Made by a program: the position numbers and the translations under genes. Under the pieces are notes generated by a model. That model searched no databases. It had not been told where the DNA came from and saw nothing but the letters and a program-made list of their open reading frames with translations. DNA of 64,000 bases from Symbiodinium natans. Taxonomy: Eukaryota > Sar > Dinophyceae > Suessiales > Symbiodiniaceae. Location: the NCBI GenBank assembly GCA_905221605.1, contig CAJNDS010002530.1, forward strand, positions 312,001-376,000, given 5' to 3'. Of the stretch, positions 24,356 to 34,400 are shown one piece after another (position 1 is the stretch's first letter; every line of letters starts with the position of its first letter).

Positions 24356-25081
24356 TCATGTTTGGCACAAACGAAAACCAATCGTTTTTGTATCCTTTTC
24401 CGTATCAAATGCAAGTGTGGAGATTGTCTTCAACCGCTGCCTGTTGTTGCAAGCCCCCCCCCCTTTCCGCAAGAAGAGGATGGGGAACTTGCCAACAAGC
24501 TTCTCTCCTCCTTTGGAGAATATGCAACTCTCTCCATTGCGCATTCCGAAGAAAGCCTCAGGCCAAGAAAGGAAGTATGCGACATTGATGATATGCAGAT
24601 TCCCAGCAATCTATGCTTCCTCATACAACAACCTAAACAGGTTGTGTTTGAAAGGGTATGTTGAAGCTCCACAGGCCTTGCAAATTTTGTGGGAACCACT
24701 GTTGATATTGTTGAACACCCTTTCGTCATCCTGGCAGTTGTTCTGCTCGACACACAAGCCAAACATGACATTGTTGCACATCATCAAAAGAACAGTCTAG
24801 GAGATGTTTTCTTTCTCTTCGACTCCGTAGGTGGAGTCCAGCACATTGACTGCTGGCAGCAACTCGTAAGGAACAAGAACCTTGTCGTTGAGGCAATCCG
24901 TACAGGGCGTGCGCAGGTCAAAAATCACTATCCCTCGCAGACGCTTATAAGCACTCTGCCGCAAAGCATTGCCCATCATGCAACCCCTCAAACTGTGCAG
25001 CAAGATACGAAAGAGGTACCACAACCCCTTCCCTACCCGCCTACTCAAGTTGATGACGATGTGCCCATGCCACCGGTTTCA
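24356..25081 (-). pseudogene. AT-richer ORF with two in-frame TAG codons
   Basis: On the minus strand one frame stays protein-like from about 25081 to a TGA at 24356. It is interrupted only by TAG at 24799-24797 and TAG at 24613-24611. The three parts read GLWYLFRILLHSLRGCMMGN...YELLPAVNVLDSTYGVEEKE, MCNNVMFGLCVEQNNCQDDE...YPFKHNLFRLLYEEA and AYFLSWPEAFFGMRNGES...EKLVGKFPILFLRKGG. Codon use is more AT-rich than in the genes at 0-15 kb. I do not recognise the family. The most likely reading is a decayed mobile-element or horizontally acquired gene with two nonsense mutations. Confidence 0.45.
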
Positions 25082-25589
25082 AGAAACGAGATTCCCAGTG
25101 AAGGTGCTAAAGGAGTCACTGCAGAAGGTATTGGCTCTGGTGCATGTGTCCCGAAAACGTCGCAACGTGTAAAAACATATCAACAAAGCCTTTACTTTAT
25201 GCACAGCACTCTGCGGGCCCTAACAATGCAGAATCCACCAAGGTGATAGTCGGGCACCAGACGCCAAACCTTCTAATACCATTGTGTCACTGCAAAACCA
25301 TCTAGGAGTAGCCGCTCTTGCAACATTGAAGAGCCACACGTCGTTCCAGAGGTGGCAATGCGCATAAAGCTTAAGGTGGGGATGGCGACTGCAGCCCCAA
25401 CGTGAAGAGGCCAAAGCCTAGTGACTTAGTGACCTGACTCTCGAAAGGACTGTCGAAAACGAAAGCACACGACACTAAAAAAGACACACGCAGTGTGCCA
25501 CAAGATGTGGGCATCAAACAAAAGCTTCAGATTGATCACTGTGTCATCTTAACCTCCTTGATGGATGTGGCACTTCTCGTTCTATTGTT

Positions 25590-26548
25590 GTAGATGCGAT
25601 GCTGCAGCAGCCTGTTGCAGCGACTTCAGCCGAACAAGATGCTGTCCTGCATGCCATTCTGTGTCAGAGACTACGCTAAGAACGGACAATGGGCGCAACA
25701 TGCACTTGGAGTTTCTTCACTTGCCATTCGCGATGTATGGCAACTCCTGCAAGATGACTGCCTCTGACTGCTCTTAAGGAAAACGTTGGTATTCTTTCGC
25801 TAATGTTAACCCACAAACTGCAGCCATTCTCATACCCGCTGGCACTCCTCAGGACTCGACATGTGCTGGCTCCAGCTTTGGTCTCTTAGGACTTGTTCGA
25901 GATAGATCACAACATATTTTAACCATCTATGCTATCCTTCTGGCCATAGGAAACTTCGACGCGGGATTGCTCGGGATTGCTTGCCTGTGTTCCATGTTGT
26001 GTTGGAAAATGCCAGGTATACGACACTCTTGCACAAGAATTTCATTCGGTGCATCTTTGAAATCCCAGAACAACGCTGTCATGTTCATTATTGACGGGCT
26101 CAACTTTCGGATAGGTTGAACGCAACAGGCATTTCTTTACAAGGTTCAATTGGATAGGCGCACTGAGGCAAGACCAGACCCTTGGTTCTCAGGACGGAGT
26201 CTTGTCTCGTCTCGGAATTTGCTGCTGAGGCTTTCTTTCGTGCTGTCCAAGACCTCACTTTTCAAAATATCCAACAGAAGAGTACATACCTCGATCGCCA
26301 TGCAGAACAAGCTTTTGGCTTACGAAGTGCTGACAATGCACTTTTGCGTGGCAATGATGGTGTGCCCCGGTTTAGGGTTGCCCATTGTAAAGACATGCTG
26401 CGTGATGCCGAACCTGAGCACTGGCTCACCGAAGTCCTTTCCTTTGTGAATGAAATGTGCCTGGCATCCATTGTTGGCGACAGCTTTTATCCAAACGCCT
26501 TGCACGCAGCCTTTGCGCACAACTCCCTTCGATCATTGCTGTCAACTC

Positions 26549-26613
<65 letters not shown>

Positions 26614-27067
26614 CAATGGAGCGTCATCAGCTTCTCTCCAAAATGCCAGAGAAGTGCACCCTGCACTCAGGACTCTCCTCAATACTTTTGATCCGCAGGC
26701 GCAGAATTCTATTGTGAGCCCTCGCAGGTTTCCCTCAAAATCTGCCGACAGTATGCAGCTAATCATGATGGCACCTTCATGCAGTATTTCCGTGATTTTC
26801 CTCCTGCCCGCGACTGTGCTCTGCATCTCGTCAAAGCCTTTCAGGCTGAACTTATAGCCCCACAAGGCGACTTCACTCCGATTCCTTATACTTCTTACCT
26901 GCCGAAGGCCAGGGCTACCACAGCCAGGTTTACTACAAAGGCGAACCATGACAAAGATGGCTCGTCACTTTTGCTCTGCTGCTAACAAGTATCCCGAGTG
27001 CGCAGGCGAGCTGCTTTGCATGATCGCCGAACTTGGCAGACTGCACAAACGTCGAAAGGAGCAGGAG
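25590..27067 (+). CDS. Plus-strand exon-like stretches of an unidentified gene
   Basis: Protein-like plus-strand pieces run in order. About 25593-25675 encodes VDAMLQQPVAATSAEQDAVL. About 25672-25767 encodes NGQWAQHALGVSSLAIRDVW. About 26196-26545, after a TTCTCAG acceptor, encodes FAAEAFFRAVQDLTFQNIQQ through EHWLTEVLSFVNEMCLASIV. About 26698-26945, after a CCGCAG acceptor, encodes EFYCEPSQVSLKICRQYAAN and FRDFPPARDCALHLVKAFQA. The exon 26957-27067 (37 codons, GT donor) encodes ARHFCSAANKYPECAGELLC. A GA microsatellite lies in one intron. No known domain was recognised. It is the only readable host-like gene on the plus strand in the left half of the window. Confidence 0.4.
26551..26607. repeat. 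(GA)n microsatellite
   Basis: An almost pure GA run of about 57 bp between two exon-like stretches. The Arg-Glu and Leu-Ser readings across it are artefacts. Confidence 0.97.
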
Positions 27068-27363
27068 GTAGGCTCTCAGGCCCATCTTCAAACACTGGAG
27101 CTCCATTCCGGGCGGGCTGGGTGGGCCCCAAAAGCTACAAGCAACAGGCATCGCTTCTTCACAATCTTTAGCAAGCCAAAGATGGCTCGTCACTTTCGCT
27201 CTGCTGCTAACAAGTATCCCGAGTGCGCAGGCGAGCTAACAAGTATCCCGAGTGCGCAGGCGAGCTGCTTTGCATGATCGCCGAACTTGGCAGACTGCAC
27301 AAACGTCGAAAGGAGCAGGAGGTAGGCTCTCAGGCCCATCTTCAAACACTGGAGCTCCATTCC
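26951..27363. repeat. Tandem duplication of an exon and its flanks
   Basis: The segment 26951-27110 (an AG acceptor, a 111-nt exon, a GT donor and the start of the intron) recurs at about 27176-27363. In the second copy a further internal 29-bp direct duplication (27207-27235 and 27236-27264) inserts a non-multiple of three, so the copied exon soon runs into a stop. The second copy ends abruptly near 27363, where the recombinase-containing sequence begins. Confidence 0.9.
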
Positions 27364-27365
27364 AA

Positions 27366-28097
27366 TCATGTTACGTAGCTGTCGCCGCTAGCAGAGCCAG
27401 AACAGCGAGCCCTAGGGGCTTTCAGAAAGCAGTCAAGAACAGCTTCAGAGAAAGAGGCCAGGCGCATGACCTGGAGCCGCTGACTCTGTGTCAGCTTTGC
27501 GAGCAATAATTGCCCGGCCACGTCCTGTAGGTAATACTCAAGCGTCTTGCGTTGTTGCCACCGGCCACGCCACTGAATCTTTTCAACGTCTTCTGTTCTT
27601 TGATAGAGCCATGTCGCTCCTGAGCCTCGCAAAGTTTTCGGAATGACACCCTTATCAGCTTCAGAGGTGGCCACATGCAGGTGGGAGAAGACGGCATTCC
27701 AACGGGTACGATGCACTTCACGTGAGCAGTTGAAGAGGGAAGCGCCGGGAGGTAGATGCCCGAAAAGCGCATCCAGAAACATTACCGTCTTGTGATCAGA
27801 GATGCGAGCATGTTGCCGACGCATAAAGCGCCGAGTCTTGCCGTCCGTAATGCGTACAAATGCCAGCTGGGTCGAGGTGAGCAAGTCCCTGGGCAGGATC
27901 AGCTCTTCCCTGGTCAAGTACAGAAACTCGCCTGGCCTGAGGAGGCCATGAAAACCCAGCAGTAAAGTAGCAGCGAAAAGCGGCCAACCCCACATCAAAG
28001 AAACTGTGACAGCTGCTCTGATCATCGCCTCCGGCATCACCATGGACCTCTCAGTTGGCTCCTCTTCCTCCCACGTGGAGAGGAAATTCGCATCAGG
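27366..28097 (-). pseudogene. Tyrosine recombinase, catalytic domain, 5'-truncated
   Basis: An open frame on the minus strand runs from just after a TGA (28100-28098) to a stop at 27366, about 243 residues. It contains the catalytic landmarks of tyrosine recombinases. The first arginine is in LLLGFHGLLRPGEFLYLTRE. A Lys is in DGKTRRFMRRQH. The second Arg box is LRGSGATWLYQRTEDV, and the tyrosine is in GRWQQRKTLEYYLQDV. In canonical enzymes the second box is HxxR; here the histidine position reads LRGSGA, so the box is a variant. The N-terminal SAM-like domain is absent, so this is a fragment of a Crypton-, DIRS- or related YR-encoding element, or a stand-alone integrase-like gene. No repeats marking element ends were seen. 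Confidence 0.7.
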
Positions 28098-28429
28098 TCA
28101 GATTCTCGAAACAATTCAAACTCCATCCAAAATATATCAACATCATTCATTCAAAAGAAGCAACAATAGGACACGACTCAACTGCTCAGGCTCAAATCCT
28201 TTTTGCACATCGGAACTGCAATGTAAATCTGCAAGAATCCGGCTCAAAAGACTGTACAATGCCACATGGAAGCAACATCACGTCGTGACGAGTGGCAATG
28301 CACCACAGCTGAAGGAGTCAGCCACCGATTCTGCCAATTCCAGTCAATATATTGCTCGAGGCAATTCTGAGATCCTGAACCACAGCAAACGACGTCGAAT
28401 GCCAATCAGCAGCTCATCAAAATTGTTGC

Positions 28430-29660
28430 ACTCCGGCAATCCATCGCCTAGCCGATGGTGACGTGGCTTCCGTTCGGAACCACAATGGTCGTGCCACTGG
28501 ATGGCAATGCGTCGGGCACCGAACCACGATGCTCCAATGTGCGGTTGGCACTGCCGCCAATCTCCACTTCATTCATATCCTCGTCAATGCCGCACATTGA
28601 AAAGACATCCCTCAATGCCTTGGGGTAGGCAATGGACCGCGTGAAGCCCATCTGAAAGCCAATCGGGTTCGCAATGGCATCCTGGTGAATCGCCCACGCA
28701 AGATCCAATACCGTGGAGCCCAATTCCACCACAAAAGCCAGGTCCCGCTGCAATGGCGACAATGAAAAGTCGCTTGCCACCATAAGCGTCGCGGCGGGCA
28801 CATACGATTGGTTACGCCAATTGCTTAAGCCCCCGATGAAGCTGGGGTTTTTCGCAATCGGGGCCATAAAGGCCTTCGTTGGCCTGAAAAAGACCAATGC
28901 AGCGGCCTCGGACCAATGGGCCTCCAAGTGGGTCTGCCTTACCCAATGGGCAAGTTTCGCCACTGCTCCTTCAATGGAGAAGGCGATGTTGATCTGGCGG
29001 CATGGGAGGCAATCCCAGTCCATCTCAATGACTCCATCTGCGTCATCGCCATCAATGCCCACCAATGTCCTGATCAGACTCAAAGGCAGGCAGACAATTG
29101 CCCACAAGTTGGACAATGTGTCGTCATAGCGCCCAGCTCCCAATGTCTTCACAATGGTCGTCTGCTGAACCAATGCCTTTATCCAGTCCATGTGAGCTTC
29201 ACCAATGGTTGCCGCGCAACGCTCAATGATCATCTTGACCTTTAAGCTCATGCTGCACCAATGCCGTTGCAAATCGGCAATTCAGGACACGCAGCGGATC
29301 CAATGCCAGTTGCGGAATCTGGCGGGTCCGGGCCACCAAGGCGGACGTGACACGATCAATCATAATCTCGAGACGCGTCAACAATTCCGCCAGGGCCAAT
29401 GCACCAGTCTCTTGCGGGTGTCCAGCGACAATGTAATCTTCTTCTCAAGGGGAAGGGCACTCACCAATGGAAGCCAACAAGGTCCAGAGCAGGGCTTCCG
29501 GTCCGAATTGACCAATGGCCAGCGACCAATCGCTTAAGGTTGGCCGTCTTTCTAAGCTTAATTCCAACACCTTGGACCACAATGCCGCAACTGTTCTTAA
29601 TTGCAGCGTTGTCCATAGCAGCAATAAGGCTTCGGAGATGCGCAATGCCCAAAGGAATGC
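28430..29660. repeat. Dispersed CAATG pentamer tract
   Basis: About thirty copies of CAATG (often CCAATG or CAATGCC/CAATGG) occur on the plus strand in about 1.2 kb, irregularly spaced at about 15-60 bp. Roughly one would be expected by chance. The reverse complement is almost absent from the same strand. Confidence 0.85.
28448..29272 (-). CDS. Unidentified 274-codon ORF in the CAATG-rich tract
   Basis: One uninterrupted minus-strand frame reads like a folded, moderately hydrophobic protein, for example IGEAHMDWIKALVQQTTIVK, SNLWAIVCLPLSLIRTLVGI, RDLAFVVELGSTVLDLAWAI and KALRDVFSMCGIDEDMNEVE. No family was recognised. The start codon shown is the first Met of the frame and may not be the true one. 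The frame lies in a tract with an extreme excess of the word CATTG on this strand, in more than one codon phase, so the ORF may reflect that composition rather than selection. Confidence 0.4.
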   Translation of the reverse strand: MQRHWCSMSLKVKMIIERCAATIGEAHMDWIKALVQQTTIVKTLGAGRYDDTLSNLWAIVCLPLSLIRTLVGIDGDDADGVIEMDWDCLPCRQINIAFSIEGAVAKLAHWVRQTHLEAHWSEAAALVFFRPTKAFMAPIAKNPSFIGGLSNWRNQSYVPAATLMVASDFSLSPLQRDLAFVVELGSTVLDLAWAIHQDAIANPIGFQMGFTRSIAYPKALRDVFSMCGIDEDMNEVEIGGSANRTLEHRGSVPDALPSSGTTIVVPNGSHVTIG

Positions 29661-30600
29661 TCTCGTGACTGCAATCACAGCAGAGAATGCAACAAAAGAC
29701 AAATTCCCAAAAGGCACTTCCAAGATTGCAATTTACCTAACGGAAAATCGAAAAATCCAAAAGGAGAAAATAAAATACTGGGAAAACTTGAAAGAATCAA
29801 TCTATGTGATTGTGACATTCTGTTGATCAACGACATTCAAAGAAAATTCCCAACTTTACAAGAAGAACCAGAATTTTGCGGAGTGTAAACCAAAGTCAAC
29901 CCACTGGCAGAACTATTTCTTTTGCCTGCTTGAACAAAGGACGCTTGCCTTGAACTGCGCTTGCACTTGCATGACCTATAAAGTCGTAGCCGACGTTGAT
30001 AATCAAGCTTAATAAATGATAGGCTTACAGCATAGATTGTCGCGCCACCATAATTCCGGACTTTTTATTTGAGCTGATTCTCAAGTACCTGATTTTTGGG
30101 CCAGGCACACAAAACACGTTGAGCTTGGGTACTTGATGCAGAATCTGATTGAGGCAGGCGCTGCAAGTGTGACAAAGAACAATTGAAAAGTATGTGTTAC
30201 GGAGACTGTTAAATTGCTTGGGATTGATCATTTTTTTGCATTTGCATACGCAGCTTCGGGTAAGGAAGCCTAGCGCGACACAATGTACAGAAAAGCACAT
30301 GCCAAGAGCATGCGGCCAATCGTGATGGCAGGTGAGAAGTAAAATCCTCTGATGTACATGTTCGGTGAGGGATAGACCCCGCATCGAGATGCAAGCAGGT
30401 CAGAAAACGAGCAGTTGACCCGGTCCTTAAACCTCGCAGTCCATCAGATTAAAGCTGTACAGCCTACACATTGTTCAGAAATGTGGTGTGAAAAAGCAGA
30501 TCAGGTGTGCTTCGCGAACTCATGTTGTAGCGGAAGTAAATGTAAGTACCTGCAGTTGTGGGAGGTGCCCTCGACCACATATGCTGGCATTGTCTGCATG
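29660..30600. other. AT-rich spacer, no gene seen
   Basis: No convincing frame. It probably includes the 3' untranslated part of the non-LTR retrotransposon whose last codon is at 30608-30610. A weak A-rich run on the minus strand lies near 30231-30238. Confidence 0.4.
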
Positions 30601-30607
30601 ATTACCC

Positions 30608-31405
30608 TCACATGCGTGTAAGGAAACACATGTAGCATTCATGGTGAATGTGGTGCAGAAGGTCATCTGTGCAGCTTTTTGCTGGTTGGCCGTCGTCGGT
30701 AAACCAGGTGTTGGTGCTCAGCGGTGCATCACTTAAGAAGGCCCGGTAGTGACCACATTTGGTGTCGCGCCCTGCATGAGTGATACCTGCAAGGATTCGG
30801 TACGGCATCCATTGCACCGTGGTACCATCTCTGCAAAATACAGGTACATATGTGATGTTCCCTGGATCAATGCGAACACAGACCCTGTTTTTGCGAATCC
30901 TTCCGGCCTGCTCAACATATCTCGGCAAGTGTATGCATAACCAAAGAGGCGCCTGCACCAGGGCATGTATGAAGGGCTGTCTACACCAAGCTGCAAGACA
31001 GGAATCCAGGTCCGTTGTTCGTTGTGGCAAAGGAACAGTTATTCCTGCAGAGAGTGTGCCCTGAAGCTCTCGGATGTATCTTCCGGGGCCCTCAATTGCC
31101 GTCCTCGCCTCCCAAACTCCTTCGAAGACAGGCGCTCTGGCAAAATCCTGGAGATATATCCAGAATTCATGAGCATCGTTTTGTTGGTGTAGTTGGGGCC
31201 ATGTCAAGAGTATGTGGCGCCATGCAAGCATGCCGGCTATATATGGTGATGTGCTATTTGATGCCAGGATACGTTGAAAAGCTGCGGAAGCTCGTCCAAA
31301 GAGTGTACTCGATTCACCTTGAGTTTTCGCCGCAAGCCACAACCATGCACTGACAACGGAATTCAGATAACAAAGGTTGGTGGGATTACGCAACGCCAAG
31401 GTAGT
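30608..31405 (-). CDS. USP-like deubiquitinase domain at the C-terminus of the LINE polyprotein
   Basis: The last 265 residues match the ubiquitin-specific protease (peptidase C19) pattern. The Cys box is LRNPTNLCYLNSVVSAWLW. The following QQ-DAHEF element is HQQNDAHEFWIYLQDF. The His box is YRILAGITHAGRDTKCGHYRAFL, and WFTDDG supplies the Asp, with SCTDD after it. Counted in the long frame, the catalytic Cys is residue 1226, the His about 1433 and the Asp 1451 or 1452. The zinc-ribbon fingers of many USPs are absent, and the domain is near the minimal size. USPs cleave ubiquitin from proteins. In an element it could protect the polyprotein or process it; that is inference. Confidence 0.8.
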   Translation of the reverse strand, partial: TTLALRNPTNLCYLNSVVSAWLWLAAKTQGESSTLFGRASAAFQRILASNSTSPYIAGMLAWRHILLTWPQLHQQNDAHEFWIYLQDFARAPVFEGVWEARTAIEGPGRYIRELQGTLSAGITVPLPQRTTDLDSCLAAWCRQPFIHALVQAPLWLCIHLPRYVEQAGRIRKNRVCVRIDPGNITYVPVFCRDGTTVQWMPYRILAGITHAGRDTKCGHYRAFLSDAPLSTNTWFTDDGQPAKSCTDDLLHHIHHECYMCFLTRM

Positions 31406-34400
31406 GACCACTTGAGATATCGGCTGAGGGTGTCCGCCAGCGGTGACATCTGGAGTCGCGGGTGATGAACACGTAGACCCACTAGCTGCAATGCCGCTAC
31501 CCCTTGGATCCTGGCGAGAGACTGGTACAGTGTTTGTGCCCCAGGCTGCCTCAGCCCCACCTCCGCTACGAAGGTCAGTTGGTGTCCCGCCAGTTCCGCT
31601 GCCAGCCTTCTGGTCGCCTGAAATCTGTAGAGGGCTCCAGGCAGCATGCAACTCTGTTGGATGGTTTCGATCAACTTTTCCAACTCCTCTTGCGTGATGC
31701 CCTGTCCCTCGATCTTGTCCAGCTGCTCCGTCTCGGCATTCCAGCGTAGGAAGTTCCAGTGTCCCTCCGGTGTTAGCCATTGCTGCCGCACCACCACTGC
31801 TTTGAACGCCTCCGTGGTAGTCACCTTCTTGACGCGGTCGAGGAGCTCCGCACAGAGGCACTGCACCACCGTGACCCGCAAGGACATTGTTGGCTTGGTC
31901 TCGCTCTCCATTTTCTGCTTCCAGGCCTGGCTTATCTTGAACAACGCGGGCAGGATGTTTTCCTTCTCGCCTGGCCTGTTCTGGAACGTGAACAGTAAAA
32001 CAGTGTCTTGGCCCAATCGCATCAACTGTTGCTCGTGCCTCAGAGACAGGCGTACCAGCTCCTTGACCATGTCCTTCTCCAGGTGATACGTGTCGTCCAT
32101 GAGGCTTGAGGTCTCCCGAAAGAGAGACGTTTTCGGGTGCGGTGCTCCGCGTCCCCTTCCTCGTCCCTTTGTACTCTTCCGGCCCTGTCCTTTGTGGCTT
32201 TGTTGATGTGTCGGAGACGCCGATCTCTTTCCTGTTGACCTCGACGGTGTGGTCTCCGGAGTGCATGCGGTGCTGCTCAAGGACGGCAGCATTTCGCCGT
32301 ACATGGTCTTGAGTTCGTCCATCGGTGTGGATTCCATCCTCAAGCAAGAGATGAACAGACGTATAATGCAGCAGGGCCGCGTTCAACACTGGCATGCAAT
32401 ATTGTGAATGTAATGTTGGCCTGTGCGTCGTAGCGTGGCACCAGCAGCAAGGTGTCGCAGCTTGATTGAGCAAAATGCTATTGTGAACATAATCAGGTCG
32501 GTGTTGCCAGAACCCTTCATGTGCAAAAGCGCAATGTTGCATGAACTCACGCACGTCTGCAGTGGGCACTTTGCATTGAACACATTGGTGTCGAGCTTGT
32601 TCACACCACGAGACGTCCTCCAGCACATGCATCCAGTTTGCGCTTAGGACCAGGGCTGATTCAAGCTCGGGTGTATGCGGAAAGAAGTCACTGCTCACTG
32701 GTGGATTTAACAGAGGCTCTTTTGCCGCCAATAATTGCATCTTACGCGCCTTCGATTGTCGGCGTTGGCGCTCTCTGGCAAGCCGTAGCACGTGTCGTCG
32801 GTGTTGCTGCGCGTCAAGAGGCCGCATAGTTTGTTCATCGTGCCATAAACGCATCAGCAAGCAAACCTGCCAAATAGTAGGGCATTTAGATGTGTGCGAG
32901 ACCGCATTACGGACTTGCGCTCCACAGAAGCGACAAGGTGTCACAGCTTGCCTTCGAACCAGTGAGCAGTCCTGGTCAACCATAATGCCATAGTCTTGCC
33001 AGATAGTGGAGTGGCTGCCTCTATAATGCAACTTCAATTTCCATGGATGTGTCCACTGATCACAAATTGCACAATGCGACCTCAAGTGCATGCAAATGGA
33101 CCTGAGCTGTACAATAGCAGGCCATCCATGTGTTCCCAGGAAAGTGCGCAGGTCTTCATGGTACGCTACAGGGTCCGCTCTGTTGGTCCTGTTCCAATCT
33201 CCCGCCTGTGTTTGTTCGAAGGTCGGGTGGCCCGGAGACGAGGTGTCCTCAATCTCACGTTGCGGGTCCTGGCATTTCAGCCAAAAAGTAGAACAGTGAT
33301 TGTCCAAGATGTGACCTTGTAGCGCCTGCCATGTTTGGAATTCATGTTCACAGTGTCGACATGTGGGCATGTCATCTTTGCTGTGCAGAAAACGGTCAAA
33401 GTTGCGGAGGAGTGGTTCAAGGGGGATGCCGTGCGACTCGACATGGTGCTTCTTCAGCATTCTCATATCCACAAAGAACAGGAGGCATTGAGGACGCATG
33501 AACTGAGCGGGCAAAACACCTTTGGATGTAGCGACAGGTTGCAGCCACATCCCGCCCTCTCCAGGGAGTAGTAGTGTACCCTGGTCTGGTGTGGCATCAG
33601 GTGTTTGTCGAATCTTGAAATTCTGCCAATGTCGAATGGCCTGCTCAAGTTGCAACTGGTTCTGTTGAACCGTATTGATGAGCGCAGTCATGTTCATCAT
33701 TGGGTCTGTGCTGTTCGTCAAAGTGGTGGAAAGTGTATGCATCCGCTTTTGTAACAAAAGGTGCGGCTCCTCAAAACCAAGGCGTTTAAAACGTGCCTCC
33801 GTGCTCTCATGTGTTATGTGGACTGGGCTGGACGAAATCGCACGGAGTTGCCTTGCACAGCATGAACGGATCAGCCTAAGCTCCTCCCATCCAACTCCCA
33901 CAGCGTTCAAACCATGTTGTAGAGAAGTCCAGATACACGCCTTCCATAGCTGGACACGCTGTTTAATCGACAGAACATGCTTCCCTTGTAGGACTTTTTG
34001 TAGTCGCCGACGTTGCGCTTCTGCTTGTCTCAGTCGATAAGCAACTGTGTGTTTCGCTGGATTGTGGTAGCTTAGCATGATGCCGAGGTACTTGGTCTGT
34101 TGCACGATTGGGATAGACAGAATTCTGCCCTGGGGTGTTGCCGTGACAAATGTCTTGACCCCCTTCACCGTTCGCGTCCGCGCCTTTAACCATTCCGCTG
34201 CCACTCGACCCTTGACTTGAATGAGGAGCGACGATTTCTGGACATTCACCTTCATGCCAAATGCTTCCAACACGTTGAAAATGGCATCCATGCATTGCAG
34301 CATAAAAGTTAAGTCCCGTTCGGAATGAAACGTCCATTGCCCAAGAACATCATCTGCGAAGAGAGTCAATTGATCTCGAACCCACTCCTCCGGCACATGT

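Noticed and set aside
29205-29826. Plus-strand ORFs over the CAATG tract
   Set aside because: They are short, overlap in several frames and lack protein-like pattern; the minus-strand 274-codon frame is the only one worth listing.
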